Shown here one piece after another: positions 6,321 through 13,264 of a stretch of 19,030 nucleotides of DNA (its first letter is position 1; each line of letters begins with the position of its first letter). The DNA comes from Rhodanobacter sp. UBA5168 (GTDB taxonomy: Bacteria; Pseudomonadota; Gammaproteobacteria; Xanthomonadales; Rhodanobacteraceae), in contig DHXA01000204.1 of assembly GCA_002413455.1 (NCBI GenBank), forward strand, positions 15,713 to 34,742, given 5' to 3'. Position numbers and translations under genes: made by a program. Under the pieces are notes generated by a model. It was not told where the DNA came from. It did no database searches and saw only the letters and a program-made list of their open reading frames with translations.

Positions 6321-7265
6321 ATGCAAGACAACCACGACAACGAAGCCGGCAACCGACGGCAGTTTCTCAAATGCATGGCCTGGGCCGGGGCCGGCACGCT
6401 CTGGCTGATGAAGGGTGGGGTGCTGCGCGCCCAGCCGTTCGGTGATGGTGCGTTGACGGCATCCCTGGCGGACGCCAGCTTCAGCTTTGCGCAGATCAGC
6501 GATTCCCACATCGGTTTCCACAAGGAACCGAACATGGACGTGGTGGGCACCTTGCGTGCCTCGGTGGCGCGGGTCAATGCGCAGGCCGCGCGTCCGGATT
6601 TTCTGTTGCACACCGGCGATCTCACGCATCTGTCGAAGCCGGAGGAGTTCGACACGCTGGCCGGGGTGATGCAGGAATCGCACGTCCGCAAGGTGTTCTA
6701 CGTGCCGGGCGAGCACGACGTGATCGGCGACAACGGTGCCGAATTCTTTCGCCGCTTCGGCGAACGCCAGCACGCCGGTGGCTGGTACAGCTTCGACCAT
6801 CGCGGCGTGCACTTCGTCGGTTTGATCAACGTGCTCAATCTCAAGGCCGGTGGGCTGGGTTCGCTGGGTGCGGAACAGCTGGCCTGGCTGAAAAAGGATC
6901 TTGCGGGGCTGTCCGCCGAAACGCCGCTAGTGGTATTCGCCCACATGCCGCTGTGGCCGCTGTATCCGCCGTGGGGCTGGGGCACGGACGATAGCGCCGA
7001 GGCCATGTCCTACCTGCGGTGGTTCGGCTCGGTCAGCGTGCTCAATGGCCACATCCACCAGATCCAGCAGAAGGTGGAAGGCAACATCACGTTCTACACG
7101 GCGCGCTCGACCGCCTACCCACAGCCGGCACCGGGTGTCGGGCCGGGGCCGGGGCCCATGAAGGAGATAGCGCCTGGTGCGCTGCATCGCTATCTCGGCA
7201 TCCGCGATGTTCGTCATGTGCGGGGCAGGCAGGCACTCGCCGTGACCGAGGAGGTGCTGCCGTGA
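6321..7265 (+). CDS. Tat-exported metallophosphoesterase
   Basis: A 314-residue calcineurin-like phosphoesterase. The N-terminus carries a twin-arginine signal, N-R12-R13-Q-F-L-K, then a hydrophobic stretch ending LRA-QP near residue 37, so it is probably folded and loaded with metal before export to the periplasm. The two-metal site is seen in order: D61-S-H63 (SDSHIG), G99-D100 (HTGDLTH), G130-E131-H132-D133, H208 (FAHMPLW) and G243-H244-I-H246. E131 replaces the usual asparagine of GNHD. GGAG 8 bases before 6321 decides the start; an upstream in-frame extension would lack the Tat signal at the N-terminus and cover the promoter. The last base of its stop is one base past the GTG of the cupredoxin gene (GTGA overlap). 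The substrate is unknown. Confidence 0.93.
   Translation: MQDNHDNEAGNRRQFLKCMAWAGAGTLWLMKGGVLRAQPFGDGALTASLADASFSFAQISDSHIGFHKEPNMDVVGTLRASVARVNAQAARPDFLLHTGDLTHLSKPEEFDTLAGVMQESHVRKVFYVPGEHDVIGDNGAEFFRRFGERQHAGGWYSFDHRGVHFVGLINVLNLKAGGLGSLGAEQLAWLKKDLAGLSAETPLVVFAHMPLWPLYPPWGWGTDDSAEAMSYLRWFGSVSVLNGHIHQIQQKVEGNITFYTARSTAYPQPAPGVGPGPGPMKEIAPGALHRYLGIRDVRHVRGRQALAVTEEVLP
7248..7254 (+). promoter_or_regulatory. Strong ribosome-binding site that fixes a GTG start for the cupredoxin
   Basis: GAGGAGG lies 7 bases before the GTG at 7262, the optimum distance. The alternative ATG at 7271 would be 16 bases away. The site sits inside the end of the metallophosphoesterase gene, which suits coupled translation. 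Confidence 0.8.
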
Positions 7266-7657
7266 AAGCGATGGCCCAAGGATTTACGCGACCGCGCGCG
7301 CCGTTTTGGCGTCCCGGCGTGCTGCTGGTGATGGGCGCGCTCTGCTGCGTCGGCGTTGCATCGCACCCCGCCATGGCAGCGAGCGCATCGGCTTTGAAGG
7401 CGATGCAGACGCAGCAGATCGGGATACGCAACTTCGCCTTCGCGCCCGCGACATTGTCGGTGCCGGCGGGTACCCGCGTGGTGTGGACCAACCAGGACGA
7501 GGAGCCGCACGTGGTGACCAGTGCCGGTTCGCTGTTCGCGTCCTCGAAGGGGCTGGATACCGGGGACTCCTACGCCGTGACGTTTTCCAAGCCGGGCACC
7601 TACGCCTACTACTGCTCGATCCACCCGATGATGGTCGGCACGATCATCGTACGGTAA
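7262..7657 (+). CDS. Exported cupredoxin (type-1 copper, amicyanin/plastocyanin-like)
   Basis: 131 residues from the GTG start. A Sec-type signal covers about residues 1-39: basic start, hydrophobic core from GVLLVMGALCC, and AMA near cleavage. The mature part is one cupredoxin domain: NFAFAPATLSVPAGT, VVWTNQDEEPHVV, then GTYAYYCSIHPMMVGTIIV. The type-1 copper ligands are all present: H83, C118, H121 and M124. The C-x2-H-x2-M spacing is that of amicyanin, shorter than in pseudoazurin. It should be a small periplasmic electron carrier or copper binder. It overlaps the metallophosphoesterase by GTGA and so is made with it. Its 3' end overlaps the convergent dioxygenase gene by 14 bases. The redox partner is unknown. 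Confidence 0.93.
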   Translation: MKAMAQGFTRPRAPFWRPGVLLVMGALCCVGVASHPAMAASASALKAMQTQQIGIRNFAFAPATLSVPAGTRVVWTNQDEEPHVVTSAGSLFASSKGLDTGDSYAVTFSKPGTYAYYCSIHPMMVGTIIVR

Positions 7658-8453
7658 GCGGGGCGATCGGGCCGTCGAAGCGGTAGATGTCCATCGCCAG
7701 CAGGCCCATGTCGATGCCAGCGTCGATCCGTTGCGCCTGTGCGTTCGCGCCCGCCGCTCCCAGCGCCACGAACAACGGCAGCAGGTGCTCGTCGGTGGGA
7801 TGGGCGCGCTCGGCAAACGGTGCCTGGCGGCGATAGTCGAGCAGCGCGTCGATATCGCCGGCGGCGAGCTTCTGCTCGATCCAGTCGATGAACGGCTTCA
7901 CGTACGGCGCCTGCCGCTCGTCGCTGTAACCGGCGCCAAGGTCATGCAGGTTGTGGGTGATGCTGCCGGAGCCGATCACCAGCACGCCTTCGTCGCGCAA
8001 CGGTGCCAGCGCCTGGCCCAGCGCGTAGTGATGCGCCGGATCGAGCTCGGGCTGGATCGAGACGGGCACCACCGGAATGTCGGCGTCCGGACACAGCAGG
8101 CGCAGCGGCACCCACGCGCCGTGGTCCAGTCCGCGCACGGGATCGGCGCTCGGCGCCAGCTTCGCCTGATCCAGCAATTGCATGACGCGTTCGGCCAATG
8201 CCGGCGAGCCAGGCGCGGGGTAGCGCAGTTGATACAGCGGCGCGGGAAAGCCGCCGAAGTCGTGGATGGTTTCCGGTGCGGCTGCACTGCCGACCTGCGG
8301 CCGCCGCGACAGCCAGTGCGCGCTGGCCATCACGATCGCCTTCGGCCGCGGCAACACGGCGGCCAGTTCGGCCAGCCGCTCGCCGGTCAGGCCGGGTTGC
8401 AGTGCGGTCATCGGCGAACCGTGCGAGATGTACAGGCTGGGCAGGGTGGTCAT
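7644..8453 (-). CDS. ygiD: DODA-type extradiol dioxygenase, YgiD-like
   Basis: A 269-residue LigB-superfamily protein of the 4,5-DOPA extradiol dioxygenase group. The metal-site histidines are seen in SHGSP (H11), SAHWLS (H46) and probably SITHNLHDL. HDFGGFP, GLDHGAWVPL and HPTDEHLLPLF are further family blocks. The class cleaves catechol rings next to the hydroxyl groups; bacterial YgiD cleaves L-DOPA in vitro but its natural substrate is uncertain. The ATG at 8453 is followed directly by the family start (LYISHGSPM). It is cytoplasmic. It is convergent with the cupredoxin gene, with which it overlaps, so it is probably not part of that operon. Confidence 0.93.
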   Translation of the reverse strand: MTTLPSLYISHGSPMTALQPGLTGERLAELAAVLPRPKAIVMASAHWLSRRPQVGSAAAPETIHDFGGFPAPLYQLRYPAPGSPALAERVMQLLDQAKLAPSADPVRGLDHGAWVPLRLLCPDADIPVVPVSIQPELDPAHHYALGQALAPLRDEGVLVIGSGSITHNLHDLGAGYSDERQAPYVKPFIDWIEQKLAAGDIDALLDYRRQAPFAERAHPTDEHLLPLFVALGAAGANAQAQRIDAGIDMGLLAMDIYRFDGPIAPLTVR

Positions 8454-8562
8454 TCGGGGTTGGCTCCGCGGGAATCCATACCGTCATGGTGGGGCACATC
8501 TGAGATTTGCAGAGCCCGTTGGCAGAAACGATGTGTCGTCGGCAGCGCACGATCGTGCTGCA

Positions 8563-10176
8563 TCACTTGATCCTGGCGATGCCCAGCCCGAAGCGCAGCG
8601 GATCGAGCAGCGCGCCGTAATGGTCTGCGCGCGCGGTATCGCGCTGCAGCGGCTGGCGTACCTGCGCCGCGCTGGCCGTGCGCACGCTGCGCTTTGCCTG
8701 GTGGTAGTCGAGGCAGGCGGGATCGAACGGCAGCTCGCAGAACACCAGTAGTGCGCGAATCTCACGCTCCGGCTCGGCCAGCAGCGCTTCGTAGCGCTGG
8801 GTGCGGATGCGCTGCGGATCGGCGGCTTGCCACAACGCCATCACGCGTTCGTAGTCGCGGATATAGGCCGCGATGTCGGTCAGCGTGCAGGCGAAATGCG
8901 GCAGCCGGTAGAACTGCTGCTTGTAGCAGGACCAGCCCGCCTCCAGCGCATCGCGGCGGGCGTCCACGATGCGTGCGCCCGGCAGCATCGCGGCGAGCAC
9001 ACCGCTGAGCAGCCAGTTGGACGGCAGCTTGTCGGTATGTCGCGGCTTGTTGCGTCGCCAGCGCGCGGTCAGTTCGAGATAGCGCTGGCCCATTCGCTGC
9101 CAGTCGGCAGCCGTGCTGGCACCGATCCACTTGAGCAGCGGCTGGCGCCGCCGCGCGGATTCCTCATTGAGCACCTGTTCCAGATCCGGCAGTTCGCTGG
9201 CGCCCTCGACATCGGGATGAGCGGCAAGGATCTGCTCGAACAACGTGGAGCCGGAACGCGGCAGGCCGACGATGAAGATCACCTCGTGGCCGAGCGTGGC
9301 ATCCATCGGTGCAGGCAGCCTGGCGCAGGCAGCTAGCATCGCATCGACATGCGCGTGGAATGCCCCGGCGTCCCACGTCGCCAGCTCGCGCAGCTGGGCG
9401 TTGGCTACGTTCAATGCGGTGAAGGCCTGTTCGTGCAGGCCCTGATCCTCGCAGACCTTGCCCAGCGCAAAACCCATCGCGATCCGGTCGGTTGGGCTGA
9501 GATCGGTCCGGCGCAATGCCATCGCCAATTGCTCGCGATCGGCCGCGGACAGCGGCCGCGTCTTGATGTTCGCCAACCCGCGCCAGGCATCGCCGCACGC
9601 CGGGTGCAGCGCCAGCGCGGCACGGTAACGCGCATCGGCGTCGTCGAAACGACCCGCATGCACCAGCGCATCGCCGAGCAGGATCAGTGCGGGCAGGAAA
9701 TCGGGAGCCAGCCCATGCGTGCGCGCCAACGCCTCGATCGCCGCGTCGGTGTCGCCTTGCAACTGCAGGTTGCGCCCGAGATTGAACCATGGCATCGCCG
9801 CGTCCGGTGCCAGTGCGCAGGCTTGCCGCCAGCTGACGAACGCGGCCTCCACGTTGCCGCTCGCCTGTTGCACGTTGCCCAGGTCGGAATGGGCCAGTGC
9901 GTAGTCCGGCCATTGGGCGATGGCCCGGCGCAGCACCGCCTGCGCCTCGGCATGGCGGTGCGCGCGAGCGTGCAGGATGCCGTACAGGCGCAAAGCTTCG
10001 GGGTGCTCGGGCGTCATCGCGAGTACGCCGTCCAAAATCTGTCGTGCCGCGCTCTCCGCCCCGTCGCGAATGGCATGCGCCGCCACCTGAAGTTGCTGCA
10101 CGGCGGCGGGTGCGAGGCCAGCGAGACGCGGTTGCGCGCCGCTGGGTGGATGGTGTTCGGCGGTGTGGCTGGACAT
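8563..10176 (-). CDS. TPR-repeat sulfotransferase
   Basis: A 537-residue two-domain protein. Residues 28 to about 240 are tetratricopeptide repeats (units ending in A-P-D-A or H-P-A-C with W/L-G-x-A-L patterns). The C-terminal half is a P-loop-like sulfotransferase. Its PAPS-binding 5'-phosphosulfate loop is GLPRSGSTLFEQIL (G304 to T311), and the 3'-phosphate side is the R-R-D-A-L-E-A-G-W segment. The family moves sulfate from PAPS to a hydroxyl or amine; the TPR part probably holds a protein or glycan partner. The substrate is unknown. The gene lies 107 bases downstream of csdA on the same strand; linkage could be incidental. The ATG at 10176 has no strong Shine-Dalgarno, and the first 25 residues are of low complexity, so a later start is possible. 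Confidence 0.92.
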   Translation of the reverse strand: MSSHTAEHHPPSGAQPRLAGLAPAAVQQLQVAAHAIRDGAESAARQILDGVLAMTPEHPEALRLYGILHARAHRHAEAQAVLRRAIAQWPDYALAHSDLGNVQQASGNVEAAFVSWRQACALAPDAAMPWFNLGRNLQLQGDTDAAIEALARTHGLAPDFLPALILLGDALVHAGRFDDADARYRAALALHPACGDAWRGLANIKTRPLSAADREQLAMALRRTDLSPTDRIAMGFALGKVCEDQGLHEQAFTALNVANAQLRELATWDAGAFHAHVDAMLAACARLPAPMDATLGHEVIFIVGLPRSGSTLFEQILAAHPDVEGASELPDLEQVLNEESARRRQPLLKWIGASTAADWQRMGQRYLELTARWRRNKPRHTDKLPSNWLLSGVLAAMLPGARIVDARRDALEAGWSCYKQQFYRLPHFACTLTDIAAYIRDYERVMALWQAADPQRIRTQRYEALLAEPEREIRALLVFCELPFDPACLDYHQAKRSVRTASAAQVRQPLQRDTARADHYGALLDPLRFGLGIARIK

Positions 10177-10283
10177 GCGGTCGGCTACGCGGCGATGACG
10201 ATCCGCCCGATGTTACGTCGTCGCCACGCGAATTACCGGCGATGCGTTGGCCGGCGCAGAGCCCGCCGACGCGATCTGAAGGT

Positions 10284-12200
10284 CTATTTCCGACGTGGCG
10301 GCTTGCCGCCGCCGGGCCGCGGCTTGAAGCTGCCAGGTTTCTTGAAGCCGCCCGGCTTGTGCGATGGCGGTGCGCTGGTGCCGGTGTCGGTGCCGTCCCA
10401 TTCGTGGATACGCAACTGCTGCTGCACCACCCACACTTTCTTGAGATGCTCGAACACTTCTGCCGGCATGCCGTCGGGCAGGTCGATCAGGCTGTAGTGG
10501 TCGCGGATGCTGAGGCGACCGATGAACTGGCTTTCCAGACCCGCTTCATTGGCAATCGCGCCGACGATGTTGCCCGGCTTCACGCCATGTTCGTGACCGA
10601 CCTCGACGCGATACGTGCGCTTGCCTTCCTCGGTGGCATGCGCGCGCACCGGACGATGGCCGAAGTCGCGCGGTGGCGCATTCTCGTGCGCAGCATGCTC
10701 GCGCGGCCGCTGTTCATGCGGCCTGGACTCGCGCGGCGGATGGCTGGCTGCCGCGGTTTCACGCCCCCCCGGCGGGCGGCGCTCGCTGCTCGTGCGCTCG
10801 CGTGGCGCCGCGCGGTCGACGCGTTCACGCGAGGCGGGCTCGTATTTTTCGCGCTTCGGCGGCGGCGCCAGCAACAGCGGCTGGTCGCCCTGGGCGATGC
10901 GCGCCAATGCGGCGGCAATCTCGACCGCCGGCACGTTGTGCTCCTGTTCGTACTGCTCGATCAGTTGCTGGAACTGGCCGAGATCGCCCTGGGCCAGCAT
11001 GTCGCTGATGCGCTGCTTGAACTTGCCGATGCGCACGTCGTTGACTACTTCGACCGAGGGCAGCTGCATCTGCTCGATCGGCTGGCGGGTGGCGCGTTCG
11101 ATCGCGTTCAGCATGCCGCGCTCGCGCGGGCTGACGAACAGGATCGCGTCGCCGGCGCGGCCGGCACGGCCGGTGCGGCCGATGCGATGCACGTAGCTTT
11201 CGGTGTCGTACGGGATGTCGTAGTTCAGCACGTGACTGATCCGGTCCACGTCGAGGCCGCGCGCGGCGACGTCGGTGGCAACCAGGATGTCCAGCTTGCC
11301 ATCCTTCAGTTGCTGGATCACCCGCTCGCGCTGCGGCTGGGCAATGTCACCGTTGATCGCGGCAGCGGCCAGGCCACGTGCCTGCAGCTTGCCGGCGAGT
11401 TCCTCGGTGGCCTGCTTGGTGCGCGCGAAGATGATCATCGCGTCGAACGGTTCGGCCTCGAGGATGCGGGTCATCGCGTCGAGCTTGTGCATGCCGCTGA
11501 CGAACCAGTAGCGCTGGCGGATGTTCGGCGCGGTGCTGGTGGAGGTCTTGATGGTGACTTCGACCGGATCCTTCAGGTGCTTCTGCGCGATCTTGCGGAT
11601 CACGCTGGGCATGGTCGCCGAGAACAGCGCGACCTGGCGTTCCGGCGGGGTTGCCTGCAGCACTTTCTCGACGTCGTCGATGAAGCCCATGCGCAGCATT
11701 TCGTCGGCTTCGTCGAGCACCAGGAAACGCAGCTCGGACAGATCCAGCGTGCCCTTGTCCATGTGGTCGATCACGCGGCCGGGCGTGCCGACCACGACGT
11801 GCACGCCGCGCTTCAGCGAATGCAACTGCGGACCGTAGCTCTGGCCGCCGTAGATCGGCAACACCTGGAAACCGGGGATGTGCGCGGCATAGCGCTGGAA
11901 CGCTTCAGCCACCTGGATGGCCAGTTCGCGCGTGGGCGCCAGCACCAGCGCCTGCGGCTTGCCGGCGCGCGGAGTGATGCGCGACAGGATCGGCAGCGCG
12001 AACGCGGCGGTCTTGCCGGTGCCGGTCTGCGCCTGGCCGAGCACGTCGCGGCCTTCCATCAAGGGCGGAATGGTGGCGGCCTGGATTGGCGAGGGCGATT
12101 CATAGCCGACGTCGGCGAGTACACGCAGAACATCGGGATGCAGCGCGAGGGCGCCAAAACCGGACGGAACCGGGGCGTTGTCGGAAACGGGGGATGACAT
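10284..12200 (-). CDS. deaD: DEAD-box ATP-dependent RNA helicase CsdA/DeaD
   Basis: A 638-residue helicase. The core shows the Q motif (Q40), AQTGTGKT (57-64), APTRELA, GTPGR, DEAD (163-166), SAT, VATDVAARGLDV and [12 protein letters not shown] charged, disordered linker rich in R, E, H and P spans roughly residues 445-527. It is followed by a DbpA-type RNA-binding domain (about 528-603) and a basic Gly/Lys/Pro tail of 35 residues. CsdA unwinds RNA during ribosome assembly and mRNA decay, above all in the cold, and can join the degradosome. The linker is longer and more charged than I recall for E. coli CsdA. The start is preceded by GAGG. It is divergent from the formylglutathione hydrolase gene. 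Confidence 0.96.
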   Translation of the reverse strand: MSSPVSDNAPVPSGFGALALHPDVLRVLADVGYESPSPIQAATIPPLMEGRDVLGQAQTGTGKTAAFALPILSRITPRAGKPQALVLAPTRELAIQVAEAFQRYAAHIPGFQVLPIYGGQSYGPQLHSLKRGVHVVVGTPGRVIDHMDKGTLDLSELRFLVLDEADEMLRMGFIDDVEKVLQATPPERQVALFSATMPSVIRKIAQKHLKDPVEVTIKTSTSTAPNIRQRYWFVSGMHKLDAMTRILEAEPFDAMIIFARTKQATEELAGKLQARGLAAAAINGDIAQPQRERVIQQLKDGKLDILVATDVAARGLDVDRISHVLNYDIPYDTESYVHRIGRTGRAGRAGDAILFVSPRERGMLNAIERATRQPIEQMQLPSVEVVNDVRIGKFKQRISDMLAQGDLGQFQQLIEQYEQEHNVPAVEIAAALARIAQGDQPLLLAPPPKREKYEPASRERVDRAAPRERTSSERRPPGGRETAAASHPPRESRPHEQRPREHAAHENAPPRDFGHRPVRAHATEEGKRTYRVEVGHEHGVKPGNIVGAIANEAGLESQFIGRLSIRDHYSLIDLPDGMPAEVFEHLKKVWVVQQQLRIHEWDGTDTGTSAPPSHKPGGFKKPGSFKPRPGGGKPPRRK

Positions 12201-12254
12201 GGGGGTACCTCAAACACAGAAGGCTGGGCCGGGAATGCGGCGCGCAAGCCGTGC

Positions 12255-12263
12255 ATTCTATCA
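12255..12263 (-). promoter_or_regulatory. Extended -10 promoter element of csdA/deaD
   Basis: On the minus strand TGA-TAGAAT is an extended -10 (TGn plus TATAAT-like), with the hexamer at 12260-12255. It would start transcription about 50 bases before the ATG at 12200. No clear -35 is seen, which an extended -10 can tolerate. Confidence 0.4.
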
Positions 12264-12352
12264 GTCTCCAGGCCGTCCGTCCCGGCTCTTGCTGAACGCC
12301 ATGCCGCGCAGTGCGCGGTTATGCTCTGCGTCTGCCGAAGACGGGAATGCGC

Positions 12353-13195
12353 ATGCTCGAAACGATCTCCGAACAGCGCCTGCATGGGGGCGTGCAGGGC
12401 TTCTATCGGCACCACAGCGAAACATGCGCCGGGCCGATGCGCTTCGCCGTGTACCAGCCGCCCCAGACCGCACGACAGCCGTGCCCGGTGCTGTATTTCC
12501 TGGCCGGGCTGACCTGCAGCGAGGAAACCGCCACGATCAAGGCCGGCGCGCAACGGCTGGCTGCCCAGCTGGGCCTGGTGCTGGTAATGCCCGACACAAG
12601 TCCCCGTGCTACCGGTATGGAGGGTGCCACCGGCGACTGGGAGTTCGGCGAAGGTGCGGGTTTCTACGTCGATGCCACCGAAGCGCCGTGGTCGTCTCGC
12701 TTTCGCATGCACAGCTACGTGGCGGACGAATTGCCCGCCTTGATCGCCGCGCAGTTCCCTGTAGATGAGTCGCGCAGCGGCATCTGCGGCCACTCCATGG
12801 GCGGTCATGGTGCGTTGACCATCGCCCTGAAGCATCCGGCGCGCTACCGCTCGGTGTCGGCCTTCGCACCGATCGTGGCGCCCAGTCAGGTGCCGTGGGG
12901 GCACAAGGCGCTATCGCGTTATCTCGGAACGGATCCGGTCGCATGGGCCGGCTACGATGCCTGCGAACTGGTGCGGCGGCAGACCTTCCCCGGCACGATC
13001 CTGATCGACCAGGGCGAGACGGATCAGTTCCTCGAAGTCCAGTTGAAACCCGAGTTGTTCGATCAGGCCTGCGCCGAGGCGGGGCAGCCGCTGCTGTTGC
13101 GCCGGCACGCCGGTTACGACCACAGCTACTGGTTCATCACCAGCTTCATCGACGATCACTTGCGCCACCACGCGGAGGCATTGGGCCCGCGCTGA
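12353..13195 (+). CDS. fghA: S-formylglutathione hydrolase
   Basis: A 280-residue alpha/beta hydrolase that splits S-formylglutathione into formate and glutathione, the last step of glutathione-dependent formaldehyde removal in the cytoplasm. The nucleophile is S148 in GHSMGGHGAL; the acid is probably the Asp of GETDQFL and the base the His of AGYDHSYWFI. The N-terminal block LHGGVQGFYRHHSETC and FLAGLTCSEE are family signatures. I chose the ATG at 12353; ATG codons at 12347 and 12311 are in frame but add residues outside the family. Its usual partner, S-(hydroxymethyl)glutathione dehydrogenase, is not in the window; both neighbours are RNA helicase genes. It shares a strong terminator with rhlE. 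Confidence 0.95.
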   Translation: MLETISEQRLHGGVQGFYRHHSETCAGPMRFAVYQPPQTARQPCPVLYFLAGLTCSEETATIKAGAQRLAAQLGLVLVMPDTSPRATGMEGATGDWEFGEGAGFYVDATEAPWSSRFRMHSYVADELPALIAAQFPVDESRSGICGHSMGGHGALTIALKHPARYRSVSAFAPIVAPSQVPWGHKALSRYLGTDPVAWAGYDACELVRRQTFPGTILIDQGETDQFLEVQLKPELFDQACAEAGQPLLLRRHAGYDHSYWFITSFIDDHLRHHAEALGPR

Positions 13196-13211
13196 ATTTT
13201 CGGCTGGCCCA

Positions 13212-13247
13212 AACGAACGTGGCGGCCATCCGGCCGCCACGTTCGTT
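13212..13247. terminator. Bidirectional terminator between fghA and rhlE
   Basis: A perfect 16-base inverted repeat (arms 13212-13227 and 13232-13247) closes a four-base ATCC loop. It lies 16 bases after the fghA stop and 17 bases past the rhlE stop on the other strand. The AACG/CGTT ends give only a short T-rich tail on either strand. Position between convergent genes and the stem strength support shared termination. Confidence 0.85.
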
Positions 13248-13264
13248 GTCGCTCGATCGTTCGC

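Noticed and set aside
10284..12197. A very long + strand open frame antisense to csdA (part of a 766-codon frame from 9897).
   Set aside because: It is a shadow of the GC-rich helicase codons, with no domain likeness and no start signal.
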